Shown piece by piece: positions 44,438 through 53,791 of a stretch of DNA of 64,000 bases (position 1 is its first letter; each line of letters opens with the position of its first letter). Under the pieces are notes generated by a model that was given only the letters and a program-made list of their open reading frames with translations, was not told the origin of the DNA and did no database searches. The position numbers and the translations under genes are program-made. Source of the stretch: CADEDH01 sp963732695 (GTDB lineage: Bacteria > Actinomycetota > Acidimicrobiia > Acidimicrobiales > SZUA-35); assembly GCA_963732695.1 (NCBI GenBank), contig CAVTAP010000016.1, positions 167,820 through 231,819 of the forward strand, read 5' to 3'.

Positions 44438-45262
44438 TCAGCCGACCTGCACGACAGCGGCCGCCTCGAGATCGCCGGTCTCGAGGCCGTTCGTCGTCGC
44501 CGACCCGGTGGGCGGCGGTGGGACGAGTGGGCCCCGGCGCACGGCCTGCCAGTGGGTGACGCCCAGGGCGAGCAACGAGATGGCGGCGCCGGTTACGGCG
44601 TCGACGATGAAGTGGTTGCCGGTGATGACCACCGCCGCCGTCATCACCAGGGGCGGGGCCACCATCAACGGCCGGACCCACCGCCGACGGGTGCCCAGGG
44701 CCAGCACGGCGCAGGCCAGCGCCACCCATCCGACATGGAAGCTGGGAAGGGCGGCGAACTTGTTGATGAAGAACGAGGGGTGACCGATCAGGCTGCCCGG
44801 GCTGGCGTCCACCGTGTCGACGAACCCGTCGAGGAAGCGGGGCGGGGCCGCCGGGAACAGGGCGAAGATCACCAGGCCGATGCCGCCCGACAGCATGATG
44901 GCGTTCCGGTAGGTGCGGTAGAGGTGGCGCCGCCGGGCCCAGGTGAAGATCAGGACCCCGAACACCGTGGGCCAGTAGCTCCACACGTAGATGGTGTTGA
45001 ACACCTCCACCAGCGACGGGTGGTCCAGCACCATCTGCTGCATGCGCTGCTCCAGGCCGCCCAGCCCGAGGGCGTGCTCCAGGTTGAGCAGATGACGGGC
45101 GTTGGACATGGCGGTGGTGGCGGAATCGCCTACGGCGGCCCGCACGCCCAGATAGGCGCCGAACGACAGCGCGACCAGGATCACCTGGCTCCATAGCGCT
45201 CCGGTGGGGGTGGACGACCAGCCCCGGGGCGCAACGCTCAGTTGGTGCTGCTGCCTGGACAT
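44438..45262 (-). CDS. PAP2 superfamily membrane phosphatase / inositol-phosphoryl-transferase-like
   Basis: 274 residues from ATG 45262. Several transmembrane helices with the PAP2_3-type catalytic parts: GHPSFFINKFAALPSFHVGW (Ser-Phe-His) and VVITGNHFIVDAVTGA (His and Asp). Related enzymes dephosphorylate lipid phosphates or transfer phosphoinositol head groups at the outer membrane leaflet, as in inositol-lipid synthesis of actinobacteria. A longer frame from 45367 exists, but the family sequence begins near 45262. Confidence 0.82.
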   Translation of the reverse strand: MSRQQHQLSVAPRGWSSTPTGALWSQVILVALSFGAYLGVRAAVGDSATTAMSNARHLLNLEHALGLGGLEQRMQQMVLDHPSLVEVFNTIYVWSYWPTVFGVLIFTWARRRHLYRTYRNAIMLSGGIGLVIFALFPAAPPRFLDGFVDTVDASPGSLIGHPSFFINKFAALPSFHVGWVALACAVLALGTRRRWVRPLMVAPPLVMTAAVVITGNHFIVDAVTGAAISLLALGVTHWQAVRRGPLVPPPPTGSATTNGLETGDLEAAAVVQVG

Positions 45263-45550
45263 GACTCTGGTTCCTGTGGGTGGCTGGCCATCGTAACCCC
45301 TCGCGATCGGCCGGGTGAATGGGTTTCGCTCGGGACCCGTCTGGGTCCGGCGGCCCTTGCGCAGCACCGCTCGTCCGTGAACCGCCTCACCCTCGCAGCT
45401 CCCGGGCGGTCGTCACCGCACCACGCACAGTAGTTGATCGTTCTACGTCGCGCCGGACGGGCCGATATCAGAGCGCGCATCGCAGTTCCCATACCCGTCC
45501 GAGGGGCGGGTATCACCGAAATTTCACATATCGATCAGTACGATCGGCCC

Positions 45551-46084
45551 ATGTCGATCCCGCCGCCTCCCCCCGATTCGACGCGCCCGTCAGTGGGCCT
45601 GGAGCACGATCGGTCCGCCCCGACGGCGGGCGCCGTGATGACCGGCCCCGCTCCCCTTCCTCCGCCGCTCAGCTCCCCGGCCGCGCCTTCCGGTCGCCCT
45701 GGCGGCCCGGCGCTGCAAGCGGCCCCCGTGATCCCGGCGGCGGCCCGGGCCTACGGGAACCCGCCCCGTGACGACGTTCCCCCCTTCGTGTTCGACGGCG
45801 GAGCGGCGACCTTCCTCGGGATCTGGATCCTGTGCATCCTGGTGACCGTGTGCACCCTGGGCCTCTGCTTCCCGTTCGCCGTGGTGCTGAAGGAGCGGTG
45901 GCGGGCACACCACACCGTGATCGAGGGGCGGCGCCTCGTGTTCACCGGCTCGGCGGTCGGGCTGTTCTTCCGTTGGCTGGTGTGGGAGCTGCTGATCGTG
46001 GTGACGCTCGGCGTCTACTCGCTGTGGGTGGTGCCCCGCATGACCCGCTGGCGGGTGGAGAACCAGGGTTTCGAACGAGCCTGA
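45551..46084 (+). CDS. DUF898-like membrane protein
   Basis: 177 residues. A Pro/Ala-rich N-terminus (about 1-75) leads to a compact membrane domain with two transmembrane helices. The domain starts FVFDGGAATFLGIWILCILV and ends SLWVVPRMTRWRVEN, the YjgN/DUF898 pattern in a single-copy form. Function unknown. The start could also be ATG 45638. No clear ribosome-binding site precedes either. Confidence 0.65.
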   Translation: MSIPPPPPDSTRPSVGLEHDRSAPTAGAVMTGPAPLPPPLSSPAAPSGRPGGPALQAAPVIPAAARAYGNPPRDDVPPFVFDGGAATFLGIWILCILVTVCTLGLCFPFAVVLKERWRAHHTVIEGRRLVFTGSAVGLFFRWLVWELLIVVTLGVYSLWVVPRMTRWRVENQGFERA

Positions 46085-46112
46085 TCACCGTTCGGTAGCA
46101 CCTACCGTTCGA

Positions 46113-47051
46113 TCAGCGGTCGACCGCCAGGCGGGCGGCGCTGGCCAGCGCCTCCAGGGCCTCGGGGTCGTGAGGGTCATGCAGTGCGATCACGAGCTGG
46201 TCGGCCCCGGCCGCCGCCAGCTGGGCGATGCGGACGGCGGTATCGGCCGGGGTCCCCACCAGGGCCCGGCCCAGCACGGGATCGAGGTCTTCGTCGGGTC
46301 GGTCGGACCGCACCCGGGCCAGCAGACGGTCGACCGATGCCGGGGTGGCGGCGACGAACCCGTCGACCTCCAGGGAGCAGGAGATCGGGCGGCCGGCGGC
46401 CAGCCGCTCCATCGTCCGGCAGCGGTCGGCCAGCTCGTCGGGCATGGCGAACGAGGTTTCCCAGCAGTGGGCCCGGGCTGCGGCCAGGGCCATGGCCCGG
46501 GAACCGCTGGCGGCGATCGTGACCGGAATCGGCGGTGCCATGTCCGGTTGGGCGTCCGGACGGACGCCTGGATGGTTGTTGCCGGCTTCATCCTCGACGG
46601 CGGCGGGGCGACGGGCGCGCGAGCGGTCGAGGGTGTCGAGGGTGTCGAGGAAGACGACGAGATCGTCCAGGCGCCGGTCGTAGCCCGGGTAGTCGACGCC
46701 GTGGGGGCCCCACCAGGCGCGGCCGAACCGCTCGGCCGCCCCCACGCCGGTACGCAGGTCGAGCCGGCCGCCGGACAGGGCGCTCACGGTGTGGGCCTGG
46801 TGCGCCAGCAGGGCGGGGTGACGCCAGGTGGGCAGGGCATTGGCTATCACCGGGCCCAACCGGATTTGGCTGGTGGTGCGAGCCAGGGCGGCGAGCACGG
46901 TCCAGCACTCGAGGTTGAGGCCCCCGGGCGGCGACTCGCCGTAGTAGAAGGCGGCGAAGCCGAGCTCCTCGGCCCGGATGGCCGTGGCTACCAGCTGATC
47001 GGCGTCGGCCCCCCATACCTCGAGGGCGATGGCGGGCGCAGCGGTCGGCAC
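46113..47051 (-). CDS. Luciferase-like (LLM class) flavin/F420-dependent oxidoreductase
   Basis: 312 residues of the bacterial-luciferase TIM barrel: AEELGFAAFYYGESP, RLGPVIANALPTWRHPALLA, LSGGRLDLRTGVGAAERFG and LVGTPADTAVRIAQLAAAGA. In actinobacteria most such enzymes use coenzyme F420, and some FMN. The cofactor cannot be settled from sequence reading alone and the substrate is unknown. It is convergent with the DUF898-like gene. Confidence 0.85.
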   Translation of the reverse strand: MPTAAPAIALEVWGADADQLVATAIRAEELGFAAFYYGESPPGGLNLECWTVLAALARTTSQIRLGPVIANALPTWRHPALLAHQAHTVSALSGGRLDLRTGVGAAERFGRAWWGPHGVDYPGYDRRLDDLVVFLDTLDTLDRSRARRPAAVEDEAGNNHPGVRPDAQPDMAPPIPVTIAASGSRAMALAAARAHCWETSFAMPDELADRCRTMERLAAGRPISCSLEVDGFVAATPASVDRLLARVRSDRPDEDLDPVLGRALVGTPADTAVRIAQLAAAGADQLVIALHDPHDPEALEALASAARLAVDR

Positions 47052-47195
47052 GGCGACCGACGGTAGCCGCCCGATAGCGCCGCCGCCGAGGTGCGGAGTG
47101 GAGGCGGAGTGGGTGTAGGCCGGACAGCTGGGGGGAAGGCGACGGGGGCGGGACGGGGGATGTAGGGCACGTCGACAGCGCGGAGGCAGACAGGG

Positions 47196-47708
47196 ATGAG
47201 CACCGGACCGGACCCGTGGGGCACACGCCCCGTCGCCCCGCTGCGGGCCGAGCGAGCGCCGGAGATCGTGGTCGTGCCGCCGGGTCTCTACACCCTGCGG
47301 ACGATCGTGCTCGGAGCGGCTGCCGTCGTCGGCGCCGTCGGCCTCCTGGTGTTCGTCCAGGCACCCGACGCCCTGCCCGGGCCGGTGGAGGCGGCGGTGA
47401 GGTTCCAGCCGGGTGCTGCCATCGATGAGGCCGGCTGCGGACAGGCGTGCCTGGGCCGGGCCGTTGCCGTCCGCGATCTCGACGCCCTACCGATGGTGCT
47501 CGACACGGAGGCGCTCGCCGTCGTCACCCGGGCGGTGCCGGAACGGCCGTGGGCGGCGACACCACCGCCCGCCGCGGACCGGCCAGCCGAGGCCGGCGAC
47601 GGTGAGCGCGGCGGCGACGGCAAGGGCGGCGACACCTCAGGCAAGGACGGCGGCAAGGGAAACAAGGGCGACGGCGAAGACAAGCACAAAGGCGACGGGG
47701 ACGACTGA
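47196..47708 (+). CDS. Single-pass membrane protein with charged repetitive tail
   Basis: 170 residues. One transmembrane helix (TIVLGAAAVVGAVGLLVFVQ, about 36-55), a short domain with two Cys (DEAGCGQACLGRAV) that may form a disulfide outside the cell, and a C-terminal tail of Gly/Asp/Lys repeats (GKGGDTSGKDGGKGNKGDG). I do not recognise a family. It precedes tRNA-Arg on the opposite strand. Confidence 0.6.
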   Translation: MSTGPDPWGTRPVAPLRAERAPEIVVVPPGLYTLRTIVLGAAAVVGAVGLLVFVQAPDALPGPVEAAVRFQPGAAIDEAGCGQACLGRAVAVRDLDALPMVLDTEALAVVTRAVPERPWAATPPPAADRPAEAGDGERGGDGKGGDTSGKDGGKGNKGDGEDKHKGDGDD

Positions 47709-47759
47709 CGACACCCGTCCTCCGGCACGCTCCACTCGGCTGCAGGCAATCCCACAGCA

Positions 47760-47836
47760 TGGCGCCCCCGACAGGATTCGAACCTGCGACCTCGTCATTA
47801 GAAGGGACTTGCTCTATCCAACTGAGCTACAGGGGC
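47760..47836 (-). tRNA. tRNA-Arg (anticodon TCT)
   Basis: 77 nt with an encoded CCA end. Acceptor GCCCCTG pairs with CGGGGGC (one G-U); D arm GCTC/GAGC; anticodon loop CTTCTAA; T arm GCAGG-TTCGAAT-CCTGT. The anticodon stem is weak: AGTCC against TGACG leaves mismatches at 27-43 (A/G) and 31-39 (C/T), only three pairs of five. The rest of the cloverleaf is canonical, so it is probably functional, but a base error or ongoing decay is possible. Confidence 0.88.
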
Positions 47837-47893
47837 GGTGCGATTCTACCGCCCGGTGGGCACGGGGTGCCGCTGAGTTGGGCGGAGCGCCGG

Positions 47894-49279
47894 TCAGGCC
47901 CGGATGACGGCGACCATGTCGGGCAGCAGGCCACCGTCGTCGAGGTACTTGCGCCACTTGGTCACCTCGGCATCGGTGGGCCAACGGTCGAGGGCGGCGT
48001 AGTAGCCGAGCATGACCTGGAGCTCGTGCCAGGTGGCGTCCTTCACCCCGAACGAGTCGGCGAAGTTGGCCACTACCGAGGCCCGCGAGCGACCCCCCGC
48101 CAGCTGGTCGAGCCAGTACTGGCGCACCGAGGCCGAGGGCGCCTTGCCCCGGGCGTTGCGGTAGATCAGGTCGACGAACTGGCTGTTGTCGAGACCGCCC
48201 TTGGCCTTCCAGTCAGCCGAGCCGAGGAGCCCCTCGGCGATCGCCTCGGTCCGGTCGCCCGCCTTGTACCGGGCCTCCCACTGCTTGATCTCGTCGCCAC
48301 CCGGCCGGCGGTTGAACAGCACCCGGAAGGTGCGCAGCACGGTGCCCGTGGCGTTGCGGCGCTGGGGGGCCATCGTGATGTCGGCGATCAGGTCGTTCTC
48401 GTCGCCGAAGCCGACGGCGAACCGATCGGTCCAGGCGAACAGCTCCTTCTGGTTGGGATCACGCTTGAGCAGCATGCGGTACCAGGTCGACACGGTCTTG
48501 GCGTGCTTGGCCCGCCCGTCGGGGGTGGAGGCCAGCGACGCCACCGGGCGCACCCGGCCGGCGTCCCGGGCCGCCTTGACGCTGGGCGTGGGGTTGATCA
48601 CGCCGACACCAGGCTGGTGGATCTCGAAATGGAGGTGGGCCGGAGTGGTCTCGGCGTTGCCCGAGTCACCCAGGTAGCCGATCACGTCGCCCGACTTCAC
48701 CCGGTCGCCCACCCGCAGCCGGTTGGGCAGGATCCAGCCCTGGGGGTTGGCGCCGTCGTCGGTGCCGGGCGAGTCGTTGTTGAGGTGGAGGTAGACGTAG
48801 AACCAGCCCTCGTCGTCCTTGATCGTCACCATGTTGCCGGCCAGGGTGAGGGCGCTGCGCCGGACCGACACGATCGTGCCGTCGACCACCGCCACCAGGG
48901 GGGCCAGCTTGGTGCCGAAGATGTCGACGCCTTTGTGGGTGCGGGTGCATCCCGATCGGCAGGCGCCGAAGGTGTCGGTGAAGTTCACCTTGCCCACCAC
49001 TGGGAACAGGATGGTCCGCACGGTCGGGCCCGGGGCGACGGGAGGTGCCCCACTGGTCGACTCGTCGCTGCCGGCCGGTGCCCCGCTGGACGTCTGGTCG
49101 TCGGCCGACTGGGCCCCGGCCGGCGATGCCAGCACCAGCCCGGACAGCACGATGACCAGGGCGAGAGCGGCGATCGCCAACCGGGGCAGGCCGAGGCCTT
49201 GGCCCGTACGACTCCGCGGCGTACAGCTCAGGCTCGTCGGCGACTGGTGGGGTGGGATGGCATGCATGGGCGTGACCAC
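47894..49279 (-). CDS. M23 metallopeptidase with DUF4214-like repeats
   Basis: 461 residues. A signal or anchor helix (about 32-55) is followed by an M23 peptidase domain with zinc ligands His115 and Asp119 (THKGVDIFG) and His215/His217 (AHLHFEI). The C-terminal half (about 255-461) has three DUF4214-like units (TWYRMLLKRDPNQKELFAW; FRVLFNRRPGGDEIKQW; LIYRNARGKAPSASVRQYW). M23 enzymes cut peptidoglycan cross-bridges, and the DUF4214 part probably targets the surface. Located between tRNA-Arg and tRNA-Lys. Confidence 0.88.
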   Translation of the reverse strand: MVTPMHAIPPHQSPTSLSCTPRSRTGQGLGLPRLAIAALALVIVLSGLVLASPAGAQSADDQTSSGAPAGSDESTSGAPPVAPGPTVRTILFPVVGKVNFTDTFGACRSGCTRTHKGVDIFGTKLAPLVAVVDGTIVSVRRSALTLAGNMVTIKDDEGWFYVYLHLNNDSPGTDDGANPQGWILPNRLRVGDRVKSGDVIGYLGDSGNAETTPAHLHFEIHQPGVGVINPTPSVKAARDAGRVRPVASLASTPDGRAKHAKTVSTWYRMLLKRDPNQKELFAWTDRFAVGFGDENDLIADITMAPQRRNATGTVLRTFRVLFNRRPGGDEIKQWEARYKAGDRTEAIAEGLLGSADWKAKGGLDNSQFVDLIYRNARGKAPSASVRQYWLDQLAGGRSRASVVANFADSFGVKDATWHELQVMLGYYAALDRWPTDAEVTKWRKYLDDGGLLPDMVAVIRA

Positions 49280-49429
49280 ACGACTTCAGCCAACCCCGCC
49301 GCAGGGTCGACACCCTAGCACCACCAGGTGCCAGGCCCGCCAACAAACTGTCCTGAAAGTCGGGCGCGCAACAGCACGCCCACCGGCTACCATTGCCCTG
49401 CCCCGGCTGCGAGGTCGGGGCAAGTACGA

Positions 49430-49502
49430 GCGCCTCTAGCTCAATTGGCAGAGCAACGGACTCTTAATCCGCAGGTTCTGGGTTCAAGTCCCAGGGGGCG
49501 TA
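49430..49502 (+). tRNA. tRNA-Lys (anticodon CTT)
   Basis: 73 nt, CCA not encoded. Acceptor GCGCCTC pairs with GGGGCGT (G-U at the first and sixth pairs), D arm GCTC/GAGC, anticodon stem ACGGA/TCCGC with loop CTCTTAA, T arm CTGGG-TTCAAGT-CCCAG. An intrinsic terminator follows at once. The 3' part is the probable attachment site of the adjacent integrase. Confidence 0.93.
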
Positions 49503-49506
49503 CGAA

Positions 49507-49557
49507 AGAAACCCCAGGTAGCGCAGGAGATCCAGCGCCCTGGGGTTTCTGCTTTTT
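49507..49557 (+). terminator. Rho-independent terminator of tRNA-Lys
   Basis: AGAAACCCCAGG (49507-49518) pairs perfectly with CCTGGGGTTTCT (49539-49550), followed by GCTTTTT. Clear stem plus T tract. Confidence 0.85.
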
Positions 49558-49560
49558 CCG

Positions 49561-49627
49561 GTCTAGGATGCCCGTTCCGGCACTCCGGGTGTCCTAGACC
49601 ACGTCCTAGACCGTGTCCTAGACTCGC
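49561..49627. repeat. Iterons upstream of the integrase gene
   Basis: TCCTAGAC occurs three times at exact 12-bp spacing (49592, 49604, 49616), with one inverted copy GTCTAGGA at 49561-49568. The last repeat ends 9 bp before the integrase ATG. Probable binding sites for the integrase, an excisionase or a repressor. Confidence 0.7.
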
Positions 49628-49631
49628 CGCC

Positions 49632-51086
49632 ATGGGGATCAACTTGGAGCTGTTCGAGTCCAAGGTCGACCGGTCGGGTGATCATCATGTGTGGACAGGG
49701 GCGGTCGATCAGAGCGGGACGGGCCAGTTCAAAGTAGACGGTCGTGTCCGCTCCCCCGCTGCGATCGCGTGGGAGCTGGCGAACGGCGAGGTACCAGACG
49801 GTCATCGCGTGCAAGCGTGTGCCGAGGAACGCCTCTGCATCCGTGCTGAACACCTCCGGCTGAGGAAGTACGGCGCAACCACGAAGCCCAAACCGCCACG
49901 AGCGGACCGCGGGAGCGGCTCCATGCGCGAGGTAGCACCGGGCCGGTGGAAGCTAGCGATCGACGTTGGGCGTGACGAGGCTGGGCGGAGGCGCCGGGTT
50001 ACCCGCATCGTTCAAGGGAGCAAGTCCAGTGCTGCACGGGCTCTCGCCTCTTTGAGTGTCGAGGTTCAGTCAGGTGAGCGAGTACCTGCTCAGCACGGAT
50101 CTGCGTTGACCGTGGCTGATCTGGTCGAGTGGTATGTGAGCTTCGCTCGCGACGTTCGAGGGCTCGAACGGACCACCGTGTTCGGGTACCAAGAGGTGTT
50201 CGAGGTCTGGCTCAAGCCCCGGATCGGGCATGTGCTTGCGGAGAGGCTGACCCCAGCGCAGATCGACGATGCGTTCGGACACATGCGTGCCGAGGGCAAG
50301 TCACACAGTCGGATGAACAATGCACGAGCTGCGCTCAGCGGTGCGTTCAAGTGGGGCCGGCGCCACGACAAGGTCCGAGCCAATCCGATGCGGGGTTTCG
50401 AGCTTCCCAAGAGCTCCCACGTACCACGTAAGACGGTGGCCCCAGAGGCCGAGCAACTCCGTTTCCTCCTCAGCGAGGCACAAGCCTTCGACCCAGAGTT
50501 CGCTGCGGTCCTGCTTCTGGCCGCCACGACCGGGATGCGCCGTGGCGAACTTTCGGGTCTTCGGCGTGACCAGCTTCGCCTCGCTCGGGGCGAGTTGCTC
50601 GTCGCGCGGTCGATCAGCGAGATCAAGGGCGTCCTCGAGGACAAGCCGACGAAGAACAGCCAGACGCGACTCATCAAGCTCGATCAGGCAACCCTTGCCT
50701 TCCTGCGGTCACACCTCGCCGCCATGGACGAGCGCGCCGAGATCTGCGGCACGACAGTGCCTGGGGACGGGTTCTTGTTCAGCCTCGATCCGGAGTGCGC
50801 CGTTCCCATGCGGCCTGAGCTGATGACGCGGCGCATGCGCAGGATCCGCAAGCACCTCGGGCTCACCAAGGCCGACTTCGATGCGAACATTTTGGCCATG
50901 AGGAAGTGGACGAGCACCGAGCTTATGGACGCTGGCTTCAATCCTTCTGCGGTCAGCGGCAGGCAGGGACACACCGTCCAGGTCATGCTCACGAACTATT
51001 CCAGTCGTCGCGGCTCCGCCGACCAGGCAGCCGCGGACCACCTCGGTAGGCAGGTGTTCCTGCCCGACTCCCCAGACCGAGCTTGA
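49632..51086 (+). CDS. Tyrosine recombinase (integrase) with N-terminal HNH-like module
   Basis: 484 residues. Residues 1-78 resemble a phage HNH_3-type module (HHVWTGAVDQSGTGQFKVDG, RSPAAIAWELANGEVPDGHR, CAEERLCIRAEHLRL), but the usual catalytic His before the first Cys is replaced (VQAC). Then a basic stretch, a core-binding domain (about 155-250) and the catalytic domain with Arg303 (TTGMRRGELSGL), Lys341, Arg424, His447 (SGRQGHT) and the nucleophile Tyr456 (LTNYSS). The His of the HxxR box is Leu421 (LAMRKW). It lies 130 bp behind tRNA-Lys, the usual site for a tRNA-targeting integrase. Base composition is less GC-biased than in the chromosomal genes to the left. Confidence 0.88.
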   Translation: MGINLELFESKVDRSGDHHVWTGAVDQSGTGQFKVDGRVRSPAAIAWELANGEVPDGHRVQACAEERLCIRAEHLRLRKYGATTKPKPPRADRGSGSMREVAPGRWKLAIDVGRDEAGRRRRVTRIVQGSKSSAARALASLSVEVQSGERVPAQHGSALTVADLVEWYVSFARDVRGLERTTVFGYQEVFEVWLKPRIGHVLAERLTPAQIDDAFGHMRAEGKSHSRMNNARAALSGAFKWGRRHDKVRANPMRGFELPKSSHVPRKTVAPEAEQLRFLLSEAQAFDPEFAAVLLLAATTGMRRGELSGLRRDQLRLARGELLVARSISEIKGVLEDKPTKNSQTRLIKLDQATLAFLRSHLAAMDERAEICGTTVPGDGFLFSLDPECAVPMRPELMTRRMRRIRKHLGLTKADFDANILAMRKWTSTELMDAGFNPSAVSGRQGHTVQVMLTNYSSRRGSADQAAADHLGRQVFLPDSPDRA

Positions 51087-51089
51087 CGC

Positions 51090-51685
51090 TCAGTTTGCGG
51101 GACGCAGACGGGTCTCGCGAATGGCGGTCCTCGTCGCACTCAGTCCGGTCGTCGCGAGGTCCAGAGTCCAGATGCCGTCTCGCCACTCGCTGAATCCAAA
51201 GTCCCGGATCATGAGTCGAATCTTGTCTCGCTCCACCTCCGACGAAGTGCTGCCACCAGTCGGGGAGTCCGAGCATGCAGCCATCGCGCAACCCCGGCCG
51301 AGGCGCTGCAGCGCCTCCGCCACAAGTAGCGGGCCGAGACCGTTCCTCCGCAGCGCGCTGTCGACTTCGACGCGATCGACGATGACTACCCCGACGAAGC
51401 CTTCTATGTCGAGCGACTCGTCCAACTCAGCTCCATCGAACAAGTCGGCGAACGGGGCCGTGTCCGAGCTCATTGCTTCGAGCGCAAGTGCAGGCTCACC
51501 GACATCTTCGTGCACGATTAGAAGTCGGCGGCTGCAACCCGCCGTTCGCTCTCCTGGCCGTCGGGCCTCCAAAACAGTTCGGCGCGCCACTGCTCGATCT
51601 CGTCGTCGGCCTCGGGCGGTAACACGTAGGCGGACACCCCGAGGGAAACCCTCAGGTCGTAAGCATCCACGACGAAGTCTTCCAC
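51090..51685 (-). pseudogene. GNAT-like acetyltransferase, frameshifted
   Basis: The 5' part (GTG 51685, EDFVVDAYDLRVSLGVSAYV to ERRVAAADF) runs into a stop at 51518. The continuing sequence (LLIVHEDVGEPALALEAM, VVIVDRVEVDSALRRNGLG, IRDFGFSEWRDGIWTLDL) is in another frame and ends at 51090. One missing base near 51520 (GACTTC-TAATCG) would restore a single protein of about 198 residues ending in a GNAT-like fold. Two overlapping genes are a less likely reading. It is convergent with the integrase gene and may be cargo. Confidence 0.55.
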
Positions 51686-51776
51686 GGCAGAAGTCTGCCA
51701 GGTGCAGCGTCGAGGCACGCCCAGGCGCCGGCAAAGTCCGGACGGCGGCGGTCGTGCAACACCTGCCGACCACCCT

Positions 51777-51797
51777 GGGGTGGCCTCAGGCCACCCC
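51777..51797. terminator. Perfect hairpin GGGGTGGCC/GGCCACCCC
   Basis: 9-bp perfect arms (51777-51785, 51789-51797) with loop TCA, in the gap between the GNAT remnant and the IS110 fragment. Possibly a terminator or part of an element end. Confidence 0.35.
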
Positions 51798-51970
51798 AAC
51801 AACGGCGAGACCTTGCGGTGAGGAGAGTTTGGAGTTCGTCGGAGGCCCGGCACTTGAGGGACTGCGGACACTCCCGAGATCCGACCCGGCCTGGACAGTC
51901 CGGCCGATAGCGGCGGTCCGGCGGAAAGCGTCCGCGCTGGCCTCGCAGTGAGCGATACTGCACGCTCGGT

Positions 51971-52660
51971 ATGTGCCTGATTGGATGTTGGTACGCACTC
52001 CTACGACAACTCGACTTCCACGGCGCCGAACTGGCCGAACTCGACCGTGACATCGCCATCGAAGCAATCGATGACCAGGACGTGGCTCGGCTGATGACCG
52101 TTCCCGGCGTCGATGTCACCGTCGCCATCGCTGTCGTTGCCGCCGTCGGGAACTTCGCCCGTTTCCCAAGCCCGGACAAGTTGGTCGCCTATCTCGGGTT
52201 GAACCCCAAGGTCCGCCAGTCCGGCAACGGGCCCGCGGTGCACGGGCGGATCACCAAAGCCGGACCGGCTCAAGCCCGCGGGATGCTCGTGGAAGCGGCG
52301 TTCGCCGCGTCGCGGACGCCGGGCCCGTTGCGGGCGTTCTATCGGCGGGTGAAACAACGCCGAGGCTTTCAGGTGGCCACAGTCGCAGTGGCCCGCAAGC
52401 TGACCGTGTTGTGCTGGCATCTCGTGACCAAAGGCGAGGACTACGCGTTCGCCCGGCCGAGTCTCACCGCGCACAAGCGCCGCAAGCTCGAGCTCGCCGC
52501 CGGCGCCGAATCTAAACGCGGACCCGTCGCCGGCCCCTCCCACGACTACTTCATCAAAGAACTGGGCGACCAAGAGAAAGCGATCGTCGCCCAGGCCGAA
52601 CGTGCCTATGAAGTCGCCGTTGCCCACTGGCAACCGAAACGCAGCGGCCCGAAACCTTGA
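51971..52660 (+). pseudogene. IS110-family transposase, 3' fragment
   Basis: 229 residues of the C-terminal Transposase_20 domain: LMTVPGVDVTVAIAVVAAVG, FPSPDKLVAYLGLNPKVRQS, GRITKAGPAQARGMLVEAAF. The N-terminal DEDD nuclease domain of the family (about 150-170 residues) is missing, so the piece is inactive. Its stop at 52658-52660 abuts the truncated end of the IS256 gene coming from the other side, so one element broke into the other. Confidence 0.85.
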
Positions 52661-52662
52661 CA

Positions 52663-53752
52663 ATGTCATCCGTCGTATAGATCACTTTCCGCAAAGCGGG
52701 CGGGAACGCGAGGAACGGGATGAACCGGTCCCATGCGTCCCGGAACGCTTTCACCGTTGAGGGGTACTTCTTGCCGAGCGGTGTCTGCTCGAAGGCCTCG
52801 AGTTCGATCAGGGCCCCGTCTTCGTTCGCGGCTTGGTAGATCGGCTTCAACGCCGCGGCGACGGCTTTGCGGTCCGTGTAGCTCACGAACCGCATCGACG
52901 CCCGGATCAGATGCACCACGCAGGTCTGCACTGTCGCTTCGGGCCAGGTGGCGGCGATCGCATCAGGGAACCCGGTGAGCCCATCACAGCACACGATCAG
53001 CACGTCTCGCACGCCCCGGTTGGCGAGCTCAGCACAGACCGACGCCCAGAACTTGGCGCCCTCGTTGGTCTGGACCCAGATCCCCAGGACGTGCTTGATC
53101 CCGTCGAAATCGACCCCGACGGCGATGTGGGCGGCCTTGTTGCGGACGTGGCCGCCATCACGGACCTTCACGATGATCGCATCCAGGTAGACAACGGGAT
53201 AGGCGGATCGAGCGGGCGTTGCTGCCAGGCCAGGACCTCCTCAGCGACCGCGTCGACGACCTTGGAGATCGTCTCATGGGACAACTCGGTCCCGATCGTG
53301 GACAACAAATGGTGAGCGATGTCCCGCACCGTCATCCCACCCGCGTACAGAGAGATGATCATCGCGTCGAGCCCGTCGAGGCGGCGCACACCCTTCGGGA
53401 CCAGCATCGGCGTGTAGGTGCCCTGCCGGTCACGAGGGACAGCCAGTTCGATATCACCGATCTCTGTCGCCACCGTCTTCGGGAAGGTCCCGTTACGGGA
53501 GTTCGGGAACATCGACGCGTCGGGATCACCGCTGTCATAACCGACATGATCGGACAGTTCCGCGTCCAGGCCCCGCTCAAGGGACGCCTTTAGCATGCCC
53601 TTCAACAGCCCCTCATGCCCCGTGAGCGGCTCACCGGCATCGATCCGGGCGAAGATCTCATCAAGCGCACCGGACTGCTTCAGCGACTCAGCGACCTCCT
53701 TCTGTTGCCGTCGACGCATCTCACGATCCAGATCTGCCTTGGTCATAGCCAT
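52663..53752 (-). pseudogene. IS256-family transposase, frameshifted and 3'-truncated
   Basis: Starts at ATG 53752 with AAGGGGG upstream. The first frame (LDREMRRRQQKEVAESLKQS ... ISKVVDAVAEEVLAWQQRP) breaks near 53210. The next frame resumes with VKVRDGGHVRNKAAHIAVGV and VCCDGLTGFPDAIAATWPEA, the second catalytic Asp region. After VIYTTDDIVK the sequence changes and joins the IS110 fragment, so the C-terminal part with the catalytic Glu is lost. The outer 5' end of this element probably continues beyond the ISL3 insertion as 55240-55250. Confidence 0.85.
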
Positions 53753-53791
53753 AGTGTGTTCCCCCTTCAGGGATCAGACCCGGACCCCTTA

